This document shows positions 23,541 to 37,800 of a stretch of 64,000 nucleotides of DNA, piece by piece. The DNA is from Patagioenas fasciata (lineage: Eukaryota; Chordata; Aves; Columbiformes; Columbidae). Positions within the stretch are counted from its first letter, which is position 1. The number at the start of each line of letters is the position of its first letter. The translations under genes and the position numbers were made by a program. The stretch spans positions 27,719,501-27,783,500 of the forward strand of contig NC_092523.1 of the NCBI RefSeq assembly GCF_037038585.1, written 5' to 3'. The notes beneath the pieces are model-generated. The model did not search any database and had not been told where the DNA came from. It worked only from the letters and a program-made list of their open reading frames with translations.

Positions 23541-25884
23541 ATATACAACTTGTAAAATGTGCAAGAGTCTTTGAATGCCTTTTATGGGCAAGTGCTCTGT
23601 TAGCCCAGTAAAAAAGAAAAAAAAAAAAAAAGGACATTAGTACTTTTGTCTGTAATCAGTTTTAAAAAAAAATCAGTAGATACAACACTGGAAGCCCAGA
23701 GTTTGTGTTGTTTTGGCATGCTCTCCTCACGTTGTGAAAAACATTTCAGAGCAGCTCTTTATTCAGCTTCTTTTCATCTGAAAAAGAGAATACTTCAATA
23801 CATTTTTAATGAATTTTCTGTAATTTAAAATGAAATTTTCCTAGTTCAGAAAGTAAGAATCTCCACAGAGCAGAAAAAGTAATGTAGGCAACATAGCCAA
23901 AACTGCAATAAATACCACTAAGTATGCTCAGACACATTTCCCACCCTAAAATGCCTTTGGCATCTTGACCTAACAGCTCCACTCTAGTTCTCCTGTGAGA
24001 TTCCTTTCACACCATCCCTTGGGGCAGCAACATAGTTCCTGTCCAAAGGCTTTCATCAGGATTAAAGACAGCTCAGCAATACAGATAAGTCTTCTCCCCT
24101 TAAAGACTACCCTTCAGTATCACTTTCCAACAAAGCTGAAAAACAATTCTTTGATATTTTATATAATTTCTCTAAATCTTGCTGATTTAATCATGTCATC
24201 TCCTGCCTCTATCTTCCCCCACCTAATATAACATCAAGTTGTGACCATTTCTTTCCTGCCCCCACACTGGGACTACCCTTCACCCTGTTCTCTTGAATTT
24301 TTACTCCAGCCTCTCCCAGGGTGAAGTCAATACAACTGTCTGTCTCTCTGTGCCTGCACTGCCTGTCATCCTGACACACTTGCTAGCATAAGTTGTGAAA
24401 AGCCACGTGGATTACATCCAGCCCATTCCCAGGTGTTGCTTCACTTCTATCTGCAGCTGTCATCTGGTTGGTTTCTTAGACAATTTTACTCTTACAATCT
24501 CAGACCGTGTAAAAGGCTGAGCTGGTTTTACCTTTAATACATTCCAGGTCAGAGCCTATCAGTAGATGAACAGCGATATTCAACCTTTGAGATTAGGACT
24601 TTTTATTAAAATAATGGCATACTTACCTGTCTCTTCTCCAGGAATGTTCCAACAAAGCATCCCAGAACTCATCTCTGAGACCAAGCCCTGCAGAAACAAA
24701 GGAGGAAAAGGGCAGAAGAGAGTGGCAGGCAAAGAGCCAGGACTTGATTTCCTCAACCATATCCTCCTCAGTTGTGATTTTCCTCTTATGAGAAGTACTA
24801 AGCGCTACATATAAAAGCAGAACATTTCAATGGGAATTGAGAGCACATATTCCCAGCTCAATCTCAGATTTTTCTTGGCACCACAGTGGGACTACTCACG
24901 CAGTAAATCCAGGCTTAATTCCCTTCTCCAACTCGGATCAGAGGTGTACCTGCAACAGAATTCTCATCCTCCTAAATATCAGGAACAGACCCTAGTACTC
25001 TCAAGAAACACTAATCACTCTCAAGTCCTGCACATGAAGACTCTCAAGGTATGAAAAATGAATTTAAGAGTCCTTTCCAACAGCCTAGAGTGAAGGTCCT
25101 ATTTGCTTTCAACCTGCAGACTGGATTCCTCTTGCATCACCAGTAGCCAGAGTTGTGACTTGCACAAAACTTGATCTTAGCATCCACTGAAGTCAACGGC
25201 AACTTTCCTTGGATGGTAAACAGGCCTATTCTGCAGCCTAACAGCAGAATTCCCTGCCTAATAATAATAGAACACAGGATGTGGCGTAGCACCATGACAT
25301 ACATCATTAAGTGGCAGCAGCAGCACTGATTTTATTTATATATATATACACACCAAATATGACTAATTTTGTGCATCAGTCTTTAGAAGTACACCCACAG
25401 AAGCCAGGAGAAATGGATGTAGAGTCTCCCATATCCAAGAACTAGCTGTGTTTGTCAAACACAGAAGATTTCTTGGTGCCAACATCTGCGCCTGAAGCAA
25501 GCAGCAATTACAGCACTTTGCAGCACTATAAGCCATTCTGACAGCTCTCATCTCAGCCTGCAAAAAGATTTGATGGTCGTGGCCACACTTAGCAAAAGAA
25601 ATTAGGGTGCCCAGCTCCCTGCCTTGCATGGGCCATTGCGCGTACTGAAATGATTTCTACATACATCTCTCTCTACACTTATTTAGTGCTAGGTATTTTT
25701 CAATCGTTACTGAAACAGTGTCTGCAAGCCTATGTCTGCCATTAAATACATGGAAGCTTTATGAGGCTCAAGCACATAATATTAGAAAATCACTTTAAGT
25801 CATGTAATGAAGAAGAGGCCCTAACAACCTTCCAAGAGGTAAGGCAAGGAACAAGCACAGTTATATTACCTGTTGGAAATTAAA

Positions 25885-25925
25885 AATAAATAAATAAATT
25901 AATTAATTAATTAATTAATTAATTA
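25885..25925. repeat. (AAAT)n(AATT)n microsatellite
   Basis: AAAT units pass into seven or so AATT units, self-complementary and likely polymorphic. Confidence 0.92.
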
Positions 25926-28900
25926 AAAAAAATAGAGAATAAAGCGGGCACTGCCAGTATCCAGTGTGTGTGTGATTTGTTTCTGGTGTTGTGCGAGTGG
26001 TAAGTTAATTTATTTAGCTTTTAGCTTTTTAACAGAGTGAGACATGTCTTGACAATAATACATCAGTAAACTGGTGTGCCATCTTAATAAATTACACAAC
26101 AGATTATCGTTCATCATACTGCTGATGAAACCCACCCCTTTATCTTTTCATATATAAAGCATCAGGTTCATTGAATCATTTAACTAACATCAGTGTTCCA
26201 GCAATAACTGCAGGAGGATCCATATCAAAGTTTACCATATGCCTTCCTGCTTCAGGCCACAATTAGAAAGACAACTGTTTAAGAACTCTCACAATTGTAT
26301 TTTATTTGACATCAGCAATATACACTGGAGTATAATAGGAACATTTTTTTTGCACAATCTTTCTTGCAAGATGGATTTATTTTCCAAATACATAGATGTT
26401 CATAATACAGTAAGGTAACAGTTAAGCTGTACAATAGCAAAACAAGTTGACAGCTATCAAACCACCTTTTAAGTTTGTTAGTATAGTCAGGTGACCAGCA
26501 TTGAATATATGCATTCAAATAATTTAGTTAACCTCTGATTTTTCTTATCTTCCCAGCCACATTGTTCCATGCAACAAAAATGTGCATGAAGAATAGTGTA
26601 AACAAATTCAACTCCAAGGCTTCCCTTGCTTTGATTTCCTTTCAGTTTTTCCCCATGTATGAGCCAATACAGAGGGATAAACATCAGAATTTGGCATGGC
26701 ACAGAAACTCTTGCAACATGCATATAAGACAGCCACATATTGCAGAAGTAGTAAATTCTTGATGAAGTTAGGGGATTCAGGACTTTCCTAAGAGGGTATT
26801 AAAGCAGCATTTCTACTACTCTGCTCTAGTGTGTATTTTCTGCATGCTGCAGTTTTTACAGAAAACAAAGATAAAAATACTCCCAAAAGGCTCAAATTTT
26901 TCACTGGTAGCATTTCTTAAAATGCTTAAACTTAAACCCTAATGCATTGGTTGCAATGGGCAGGGCTTCACAGGAAAATAAAATCTCACCGTTAAAATAA
27001 CAGTAAATACCATTTTCTGGCTTTTTACCTTTCTCAATTTAAAAATTACACACAGCTATATCAGCTGGTGCACATCACATAGAAATCCTCAGTTTTCTTT
27101 TGGTTCCTCAGGTGGTACAGCCATTACACTTTGAATTAGCACAGAAGTTAGTATCTCCCAGCCTGCCTCTCTGAGCAGCGTGAGCTAGAGAGCAAGAGAG
27201 CGTTCCACATCATTTGTCAGATGGACCAATTGTAACAGCTCACAGGAGTGCTGCAGCAAGTTGGAGTATCAGGACTGGTAGGATTGGCAGAGCGCGAGAA
27301 TGGTAGGTAAGGGTGAGGAAAAACAGGAACTCAAGACAACTATTAGGTGGCTTATTTCCTTATTACCAGCAAGTAAATGCTGTGTCTGCAGCCAGGCTTT
27401 TAACAAACTGTCGCTGTTCTGTATATTTGATAGTGATGAAACACTCTTCACATACACCCAAGTGGAATGGCAGTGCTAGCACTCATCCAGAAAATCTAGA
27501 AACCAGAAAATCTCTTGTCTGCCCTACAACTGACTTTTATTTCAAACATCCAAAGTCCTTTATGTCACTGCACTAATGCTGGATCTTGAAACCCACGCAA
27601 CAATCTACAAAGACCACTGCATCAGTACTCCAACCCTACCCACTCTGCACCTTGTTGCTTGACTGTCAGGTTTTATCTGCCACGATGCTGGGCGTGTTCT
27701 CTCTCCCTGCCCAGGCTCTCCTGTCCACTCTGGTGATGCTCAGCACAGAGAGAACCTTCTGCTAGAGGAAGGCGAACAAATTTCCCACCATCCCAGCACC
27801 TGCCATGCCCCATCTCAGCCATGAGGCAAGGGAGAAAAGCCACGGACAGGTCCAGAACCAACCAAACTGGTGCAAAAGTAGCAGGATAAGCTAAAGCATG
27901 TTTTTAGATTGTACACTTAGGGGTTTTTAAATAGCTAATGAGCTGCTCTTAAGCCAAATTCAACTCTCACATCTTACCTCAGCAAAATGCCTAATGGTCT
28001 CCAGATTCAGCTGTTCTTACTCAGAACTGGGATGCCTTCTCCTGCTGAACAGATTCCTCGACCAGAACTAAATTTAGACTTATGAAATCATGTTCCTAGC
28101 TCAGCAAGGCCAGCCCTTACGGAGTGCCCTCCTGACTGGACTGATGAACCGAACCCAAAGGTTCCCAGGTTTTGTTTGAAAAGGCATCGCCTTCTACACT
28201 TCCTCCATGGCATCACTGAAATAAAATCTGGAAATGTATATGGAAGCTGTTAACTCACATAACTTCATAAAAAATGATTGAGAGCATGAAGATCAAAAAA
28301 GGTCTTTTGTTTTATTCACATATTTTCTCTTGCTTGATTTTACTATATTTATGCACATGATATCCAGATAGGAAGTGAAAAGTAGCCTTTCTAAATCTCA
28401 CTACAAAATTCTCCCACCTTCTGCTAATGTATGGTCTTCACATTCTCCAAATCAAAAAAATGACAATCCATGTATTTATGAAATGGCTACACAATATCAC
28501 CTGGCTAAGCATCTTTCCAACATGACATATATTAACTAGCTTAACAGAAAACCCATGTGTATTCACTGTGTCTTAGCTTCCTAAGTGAAATGGCTACAAA
28601 TAATTTTCGGTACAGAGAAAATATTTTTACAAACTACACCTCACTTAAAAAGTTGTAACTAAATACTCTCCAAATGAGAGATTTTATTTGAAAATAAAAG
28701 CTATCTTTTTAATAATCACAGAGGTTCTCTAGAAGTTATCCTGGAAGTGTTTGCTAAGTTTGCAAAAGAGCTTGTGATTTCCATGTGTGAAGGTGAGGAA
28801 ACCTCTATTTTTAAAAAATAAACAAACAAAACTCGAGAAAAATTCAGCTGTTCTTCTTCATGAAATCCCAATGAAATGGAGACATAAGCATCAAAGATAA

Positions 28901-29539
28901 AACCCCTTTTCCAATATTTAAGCTATGGGAGAAGTGGCAGAGGCATAATAAATTCTTACAGAAAATCAGTGATGCAGATCTTCTTCTGCGAAGGCCCAGA
29001 AACTGCTGGCATGAGACTGCAGGTGCTTACCAGGCAGCAGCACTAAGCATGCTGTGTACAGTTACCATGCCTGTAATTGTCACTCCCATCACTCTCCATA
29101 TCAGAACATGTAGTAGATGTGGAAGAAGGCAAGACTGCAATACACCTTGGTCCAACTTCAGGGTGTTCAGTGCTGTTACAGTGAATAGCAACAGTGCTGA
29201 GCTGAAGGAAGAGTTTTCTTCAGCTTCAGTCTGCCCTATTTTGTACTCCAAGAAAGTGTTTTCCATCCCACCCACAGTGCTCCAAGGACCCTGATTCCCC
29301 AGAGTACAGCTTGGACGCACAGCAATGTGGATGTATCCCAGCTGGCAGCAGCTGCTGGCTCACGTCTTTCCAGTCTTCTACTCATAGCATCAGAAACCTC
29401 AGGACAGATTAACTGTGCTGATCCTTGTGCTGGATTAGCAGTTGGTGTTGAATTCCGCACTGCGCTCAGCTGACGCATAAGCTGCCTACTTGGAAGGGAG
29501 TTTAGGGAGCATTTTCATAAGTGGTTTAATCCAATATAG

Positions 29540-29731
29540 CAGGGGTGTCAAACTCATTTTCATGGGGGGCCACATCAGCCTTGTGGTTGCCTTCAAAGGT
29601 CCAAATGCAATTTTAGGACTGCATAAATGTAACTACTCCTAAATTTATACAGTCCTAAAATTGCATTTGGTCTTTTGAAGGCAACAGCAAGGTTGATGTG
29701 GCCCCTGTTGAAAATGAGTTTGACACCCCTG
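29540..29731. mobile_element. Fold-back non-autonomous hAT-type DNA transposon
   Basis: The element begins CAGGGGTGTCAAACTCATTT and ends with its inverse, AAATGAGTTTGACACCCCTG. Nearly the whole 192 bp is palindromic: the arm around GCCTTCAAAGGTCCAAATGC is mirrored around GCATTTGGTCTTTTGAAGGC. The flanks are CAATATAG and CAATGTAA, an imperfect 8-bp target duplication (6 of 8) as expected for hAT transposons. It encodes no transposase. Confidence 0.87.
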
Positions 29732-29739
29732 CAATGTAA

Positions 29740-32700
29740 AATCTGCATAATCTCATTTTTCTTCCTCCCCTTTATTTCTGACCATAGATTCCTACCTTCT
29801 CCCACATCAGCAATGTAACAGCTCTCATGCAGCCCTACGATGGGTTACAAATGCATCTTTGCCTTTCACAGGATCCACGCTGTGCAAGCGTCGAGGTTGC
29901 AGATGTACATTTTCAGACATTTCAACTTTAAACGCAGCCACGACCCACAAACTATTGTACTGACCAGATTATCAGAAATACTCAGCACTAAAAAGCTCCC
30001 ACAAACTTAGGTACAGGTATTAAGTCTCCTGATTTAGTAAGAAGGCATGATACTTCCAAAAATTGTCTGCTACTGTAAGGAAAGATTTTTTTCTTTTTTT
30101 TTTTTTCCTTTCCTTTTATAACTGGATTAAATCAGAGGCAGCAATCTCTGTACTCAGTCTCTTAAACATAAAGTAAGTCAAATGTTAAAAGTCTGAAAGT
30201 GCTTCATTACTGAAAATGAAATATATGGAGGCCCAGAAAGATTTTAAAAAATATGTTGCTGTTTACATTTTTGGTTGAGAAATGCTCTAAAACAGGCAAT
30301 CAGCAATACTTAATAAAACTCAATCTTTTTCCCTTACCATTCTGTCTCTTAATTCTTCTTGGCTGTTATGAAAATACCCCTTTTTAATGAAAACAACTTC
30401 TATGAAACACAAATGTTTCTGAGAGGACATTAGCAACTTACTTCTTTTATTACTTTCTCATTATACTTATAATGAAGAAATAATTATTTCTAGGCGGTTT
30501 CCTGCCAGATGCTGTTCTAGTACCTCTAATAGGACATATCTTAAAATAACCGCTTGGTAGCAAGAAACTAAATTTTTCATCCTTACTCATGTTTTCTCTT
30601 CTCTTCCTTTTCTTTCTCTTCAAGTAACTTTGGGTTCTTCTACAAATTCTAGCTTGCTCATATTTTTCCCTCCATTATTTGTCTCTGATTTAATTTGCAA
30701 AATCACCTTTGTGGAGGAAAAACTACTACAGATGACACCTGAGGTTCAAAAAAGCCTGAGAGAGCCTCTATTTTAATATCAGCGGAGGCAGAATAAGAAT
30801 CCCCAGGCTGTGGTTTCACACCAGTTTAATACAGCTCAAAACATCTATCCCAGCCTCCTCACCACCTCCTTTGTACCAACACTAAGCCAGGGAGCCAGAT
30901 CAGAGAACTGATCCCTCTGGCTATTAATCAGGCAAAAGACAACATGACAAGCTTGGGTTTTAGCTAGACAAGTTATTTCAGCCAGCTCATAGCGACCACA
31001 AAAATACTTCTCCCCACACAAAGCAAGACATCAAAGACGAAGGTGGGAGTACTACATTCAGTAATAATACAGTTTTATGGTGGAGTAGTCATGGTCTTAA
31101 AACAAACAAACAAAACCCCATAGATTCTGCTCATGGTCTGGCTGGTGCAGACTGCTTCAGAGGATTGCAGGACATAAGCCAGCTCCAATCCAGAAGCCTC
31201 TTACAGCAAACATGCCCTGAGTCCTGCCCTGCCCAATGTGCTTCATGAGCCCTTCAAATATGGGTTAAATACTCAAGACCAGGATTTTGCACAAGTGGAT
31301 TCATTTCCACCATGAATGTGCTGCTGGTATGGATTCAGAAAGGCATGCATCTATGAAATCAAATTATATTTTCAAGTAGTTCTGCAAAGACTTCTTGTTA
31401 CCTGAAACTCCTCAAAACTCCACCACTGGTCTGGTGCCAGAGAATGTTGCCACAAATTAACAAAACAAAAAAGAAATGCATGTACATACAGAATCATCTA
31501 TTTATAAAAAGTATGTTTTTATTCATTTGACGACCTGGTACATTCCAGCAGAAGAGATTTTTCAAGCTTGCAAATGCAAAGCAGACTGTGAAGTTACTGT
31601 TAGTAAAAAGGCTAACTATCTCATACTTTGAAAGCACTTTGAAGAAATACTTGTACATGTTCTTGACTTCTGAGTCCTCCATCCTTGTGCATCTTTACTT
31701 ACCATGGAGATGAGCCATCAGCACAAGACGATGAGGCAAGACAAAGCAGTACGCAACTAAATTTTGTAATGCATCGAGCTCAAGTCCAGCTGAGTGCTTC
31801 ATAGTGTCACCTGCTTCTTCTACCAACCTACAGTTGAGGTTTTCCAAGGATGAAAACATATTCACAAATAACAATTACTTCTTCAAATGCTGCTTTATGC
31901 CATCAAAACATCCATAGAGTGTTACGTCAGTTAACAGCAACGTGGCTACAACTTCCACAAAAACACAGAGCAAACGTTGAAGGAGATTAACAGCAGCAAG
32001 ATCACCAGCAGGAAATAACTTAAATCTCTACGATAGCTAAGGGTTAATTCAGTAGTACTGTATTTTTCCTCAGGAACATTTTCTTGAAAACAGAGATATG
32101 AATTTAAAAAAAAAAAATAACCACCATCCACCTCACACAGTGCCTTCCATCCAGAAAGAGCCTCCTGAGCCTGCCTCCCTTACAATTGAGGGAACTGATA
32201 TTATTTGAATGGATACATATGTGTATCCAGGCTGGGATCACATTAGTATTTTTCAATGCTAAAACTATGCTATTATTTAAAAAGAGCATTCGATAAATTA
32301 TGGGAGTTTGGATGGTTTTCTAAAAAGGGAATCTCCAAGGCTTTTTATTTTTGCTGCTGTTATTTTTGTTTTAAAGAAGTCATCATGTTCTCAGTTTTTC
32401 TTGACCAAGAAAATGAAAATACAATTATGACCAAAAATGTACTGAACTGCAGTGGATAGTAGCTGGTTTCCTTCGAAGTCCTTCTAGTCAAATAATATAA
32501 AAAGCATAAGAAAGTCTAAGAGATATTTGTAGAAGTTATGGACTAGAGGGCAATGCTAGTATATTCTGAAATACTTGCTGCATTTTCTAACTAATGTGAA
32601 ACCAAAGTATGTTTATAAATTCTACCAATTCTAAAACAATTGCATTTTTCATTTCCTGCAGCTAGGAACATGGTGTATAACATTCCAGAATGCTCTGTAC

Positions 32701-35700
32701 TTCACATAAATGTCACTTGCTTGGGATGTAGCAAAAACTTACTTTCAGAGTCTGATTTACTCAGAACATGCTGAAACTGCTCACCACACTCATTCTCCAA
32801 AAAAAGCTACATCTTGACTCTGAGGAGAGATCTACAAATGAAAACTGTACAAATTAATGCATAACAGACTCTTTCAAAATGGTGCATTTTTCCTTGCAGT
32901 AAACTTCCTGTTTACAGTGCATTGAAGTCAATAAAAAATACATATTGATTTCAGTGGATACCAGTACAGGTCATTACAACAATATAAATAGAAGTAACTT
33001 ACCTTGGAATCATGCAGTAAAAGAAATAGAAGGTCTTGAAAAAAATAAAAGGGAAGAAAAGATGGTATTGTCACTTAACTGGTTTCTTTTTTCCTGGTTT
33101 TCTCCCAGATTTTTGGGGTGTGGCGGGGGGCCATGGAGGTGGTTAATACTGACTTCCATAAGGCTATTTGCACTTTGGATTTTCACTAAGAAATTTGATT
33201 TATAGAGTTTTGCTCCTCCAACGTCATGCTGTATTGCTTTATGCTTGTCAGACCATGAAGAGAAGCAACTCCTATTCTCCCCACTTCCCACCAACCTGCC
33301 ACAAACTTACTGCCCTGTAGTTTTGCAGTTCTGTAATACTTCTACAACTTTGATCATCCTTGGCTTTATCCATGTCATCAGTAAACCATACAATTCACCT
33401 AGGTTTCTCAACACTACAGTTGCCCTTTTCCTAATCTGTTATTCAGCATTTGGATTAAACAAAACCAATGGCAATTTTTTGTCAGCTGTCAATATTGCAG
33501 TCCAGAACAGTGCTCGCCACACAACGCCTGTCTATTTAGTGCAGCCAAGCTCTACTGGCAAGTCCCAAGAAGTCAAGAAAAAACTCACCAAATTTTTTTT
33601 CCTCCTAAATCATTTAGGTCAAGCAAAAGTTCTGAGGCCCAGTACACAAAGTCCATGACCTACTTTGCTTTCTAAATAGATCTCTTGGAAGCTTTGTCTT
33701 GAGGGGAGAACGTGCTACAGCAGAAACTGTGCTCCAGCTTCTCACACTGTGAAAGATTCTCCTACAAAATCTCCTGTAGCATCTATGGGAAAATGTCCCA
33801 GGCAGCCAACGTGTCTCTTATACATCCTGTGTGGTCACTTCTCCCATTCTGGCCTTCCCTCCTTTTCCGATAGAGCAAGGGAGATGGGAATGTTAGGCTT
33901 CAGATACAATGGATAAATACACGCTGTATACTCTGATGTTCTCAGATGGCACAGACACTGTATTACAGCATAAGGTGCACTGTGGCCAAATGACTTACAG
34001 GAGGTACGCGAGAAAGTGTAAGGAGAGAGGATTCTGTGCATATTGAAAAGCTGAATTCATTCACTTTTCTGCAGAAATACTAATTAAATCCTAATAAATA
34101 CAGTTCTTTGATTTCCCCATTTTTTCGTAAGGTCCATCCTGAATGACGAAAACGTGATGCCAAAAGCCGCACTTGAACACTCTAATCAAAAACTTTTAGC
34201 TCCTGTTAACAGAAAAGTTCTAATCACATTCCTTATTAAATTATCTACCTATTTCATTCAAGTACCATATGGTCTACTTGCCTGATCACAGGGTAGAGTG
34301 GACAACAAAACAGTTTATAAAGTCTACGTTTATTTCCCTTAAAAGACACATGGAAGAAGAAACATGCCACCAACATCCAGTTGATGGAGACAAGTCCATT
34401 TTACAGGAGGAGAAACAGACTCCAGTTCTGCTGGTGAGCTCTAAGAGCTCACCATGGAGGGCTGGGGTCTAGGTTTGCCACTTTGCTTGGCTTCACTTTT
34501 TTCACAATTGCAGTGAAACCTGTTGACAGTGAGCTGGTAGAAATCTGACCTTGTTCAGAATGGACTACAAAATTCAATTCTGTTCCTGTGAAGGCAATCT
34601 TCCTGAACTGAGTTTTTAACTGTTTTTCTCAAATGACTACATTAGTGGTTGGGGCTGCATCACTGCAATCTGTGGGAGTTCTGCTGTTCATAACAACGTC
34701 TCCGAGGAAACAGCAGTCAGTGGAGATCTATCTCTGTTTCTGGTAAGGTTTTTTGGCTTTCTATCCAGTTTCCTTTACTGTTGAGAAAGATGAAATATCT
34801 AAAGTGTTTGTTCAGTTCTAAATCACTATGGTACCATCAAAAGAAGATTGCTTGACAAAGCCAATGAAAAAAAAATAGCTCCTGCAGAGTTCATCTCACT
34901 CAAACCAATCCCTAATAAGTCATTTGGTCACTGAAATGACACCTGCAACTTCCTCCCTTAGGACTTCAGGTAGCAGTGTTGAACATTTGGGGCACTATAT
35001 TTAGCATATTCCTGCTTTTGTTTGTGCTTCTGAATTATACAGCATTCAGAACCTGCCAGTGTATACTGCAGTGTATATACTGCAGGCTCTTTACTGTTTC
35101 TGATCACTCTACAAGGAGATTAAATATAATGAAGAACCATTGTTAACAATAAATTCCTATTCACATTGTTGATTTGGAAAGCTAGTTATGGTAATTTCTT
35201 CATATGCTGTAACACAAAAATGTAGCATAGTACAATAAACTAGCCCTAGACTCATAATGAGGGGGTTTTTTATGTTTAATTTTGAATGTAGGCATGCAAG
35301 TGTTGGAAGTGATTTCATAAATATACTGACAGATTAAAAATAGATTTTTTTTCTGTGGTATCACTACAAATTTCTTCCAAAATGTAAGCATAGAAATAAA
35401 TCTTTGGAATCTACTAACTTTTGCAATCCTTTTTTCCTCCTTAGAAGTCTTTAAAGTGAAACAGGAATTACAAATGAATCCAAGTAGCACATTTAGATTA
35501 ATCTCGGTGAAATAGCCTGAACCAGTGTTGATCCTACTGAACAATGCACTGAAAATGCTGATTATACAATCAGTATACAGGGATGGGTGGAAGGAAGAGA
35601 CAGCTGTTTCTAGTGAATTGTTCAAAGCTCTGCCTGAGAGAAAATATCCTTGGTTTTCATCACAGAGGAAAGCAGAGTAATTTCAATAACTTCTGGCACA

Positions 35701-36460
35701 AACACAAGGTTCTTAACACAGAAGGCCATTGTTCTTCATACTAGAAGTATTTTATCATTTCTGCAATTATGATCAATAATTGCCAAAGGACTAGCATTGT
35801 TTCTCTTGGTTTAACAAAATAAACAAACAATGTCTTGTATATTATCTTCTATTCTGATAAACTGCAATAATGTGACCAAATTAGGGAAGAAACAGCTACA
35901 GTAACCAGAGATACATCCCAAGATGTAAACTACTGCAGTGAGACATCTTGCATTGGTGCTCCATTTCCAGTTCTGTCCTATGGCACGTGTAACGGTTTTC
36001 TAAGGAGTGGTGTGATCTCAGACTTCTTCTAGATGTAGAATACAGAAAGGAAAGGACCACATGTGGCCTTGTGAGGGCACTGCTTAAGTTAAAAAAATAC
36101 TATGGTAACTGTTTATATCAGCAGATCATAGTCAAGTCATGTAAGACATTCCCACATTCTAGCATTGACAGTCCAATGTTGCATGTGAGATCACAGTTTG
36201 CTTGTGGTCTCCATCAGTCACTTAATCACTATCCGGGCACAGAACCACTCAACACTTACCTGATCTCTCCCCCAGCATAAAACTTTGACAAGAGGATACT
36301 GATCTGGTATTCCAATCAACTGAAGCTAAGGATTAGTCCACACCCTTCAAAGGCACAGCCAGATCACAGCTGAGAATTTGGCCTTTGATTTTTACTTGTC
36401 ACCTGCACAGAAATGCTAACCATTTGCCTAGCCAGATGGATCTGCACAAACATTTTTAGA
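29740..36460. other. Gene-free stretch, possibly including distal GABRA4 3' UTR
   Basis: No supported exon or transposon is seen. If GABRA4 has a long 3' UTR as in mammals, part of this interval would be transcribed from the minus strand. Confidence 0.5.
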
Positions 36461-36466
36461 TTTATT
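36461..36466 (-). promoter_or_regulatory. Candidate polyadenylation signal of GABRA4
   Basis: Reading the minus strand down from the stop codon at 37801, this is the first canonical AATAAA I found, about 1.34 kb into the putative 3' UTR. A TGTTTGTG-type GT-rich stretch follows within about 20 nt. Mammalian GABRA4 messages have much longer 3' UTRs, so this may be a minor or unused site. Confidence 0.22.
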
Positions 36467-37800
36467 ACCAGCATATCTTCCACCCATTTTGGTGAAAAAA
36501 AAAAAAAAAACCAAAACAAAACATTTCTGATCAAGATTTCTGTCAGGTTTAAACTATTAATAAAGTTGCCTCCTTGCATATTGCAATTTGAGCCGCTAAG
36601 AAAAGCACCTATCTGTGACATAGTTCAAGAGAAACAAATGGATCATAAAAAAACATTTTTTCCCCCCGGGCTCCACCTAGAAACTTTCTTTTCTTGTTTA
36701 TGTCACAACATTCTTCCACAAAAGGGTGTCTCTCATTCAGTCAAATATGTGCCATAGCCATGCTCATCAAAGCGCAGGAAAATTTGTTTTGCTTAATTTT
36801 GAAGCCACTTTTAAAACTATGTCGAAAATTTAACTTGACTCAAATATTATATAAAGGTGGGGGAGGAATATGTGTTCAAAGGAAATCAGAGGAGTGTGAC
36901 TGAAAAATATGGAGAAAAAAAGGGGGGAGGAAAGGGGAAAGGAGATCCCAAAGCATCCAAATAAAGAACAAAGAATTCAAGTAAGCTGAACAACTTGGGC
37001 CTGGTCCTCATCTATCACAATGGATGCAATTTAGGAAAAAATCCACTCAAGCTGGTCAGCAAGGTCAAAGAAGAATCACACACTTAAGATCACCTTACCA
37101 AATAAAAAACTCCAATTTTGAGAATTACATCAGATTTCAGATTTTACAAGGTTCACTCATTCTTATTTTGGAGTGAGAATTTCCCAGGTTGCAACACAAA
37201 ATAAAGCTTAGTAAAAATATACGGAGCTCTACAACTCCTTTGCATAACTTTTCTGGAGTTGCACTTTCCCAGGCTGGACTCTCTTTTCTTTTTCCACTGT
37301 TCATTTTCTTCCCCCCATTCTGCCAATTTTAACACAGCAAGTCAAGTCCTTTCCTAGCAAGCACTGTCAAAATATCCAGGACATTGACCTTACACTCCGA
37401 GTATGCAATGCTGTGCCCAGACAGCAGTGCCGAGTGCCTCAGGATTTGTCATAACCAACATGCATATTCCTAGCAGTCAAGATGTGTTCCACTGCACAGC
37501 TGTGCACCTCTGCCTTTGATTTGTTTCGGGTGCATGTTCCTCCCAAAGGTAAGTTCTGTGTGGCCAGAGTACTCTGAAGAGAGTGATGGTTCACTGCTAG
37601 CTGAAGGGAGGAAGACAAACCTGTTACCCACGACTCTGGTAGGAGTTGACTAATTATCCCCAATAACTCCAGCCTTTTCAACGGGAAAGTAGCACACAGC
37701 TTTTATAAATAAGAATTATTGACTTTTTTAAATAGTTTCAAAAGAAGAAACTCTGCATCAAATATGAGTATAATTTAGGAACTACTACATAGCAGCAAAA
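36467..37800 (-). other. GABRA4: Putative GABRA4 3' untranslated region, proximal part
   Basis: This is the sequence directly after the GABRA4 stop codon in the transcript direction. It is AT-rich, has no supported coding frame and shows no recognisable repeat apart from an A-run near 36494-36510 (U-rich in the transcript). The true 3' end is unknown and may extend well below 36461. Confidence 0.5.

Larger units (their letters stand above)
21017..29539. other. Gene-free stretch
   Basis: Mostly unique AT-rich sequence. The contents identified are the AATT microsatellite (25885-25925), an A-rich run near 23608-23631 and the weak CR1-like box at 23510-23540. A GC-richer patch at 28985-29480 remains unexplained. 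Confidence 0.55.

Noticed and set aside
35049..35085. CTGCAG/GTATAC near-palindrome as a regulatory site
   Set aside because: The arms do not pair perfectly and it is short enough to occur by chance.
1..37800. COX7B2 or GABRA2 exons expected near GABRA4 in mammals
   Set aside because: No COX7B2-like peptide or second set of alpha-subunit exons is visible on either strand; COX7B2 is thought to be a mammalian retrogene.
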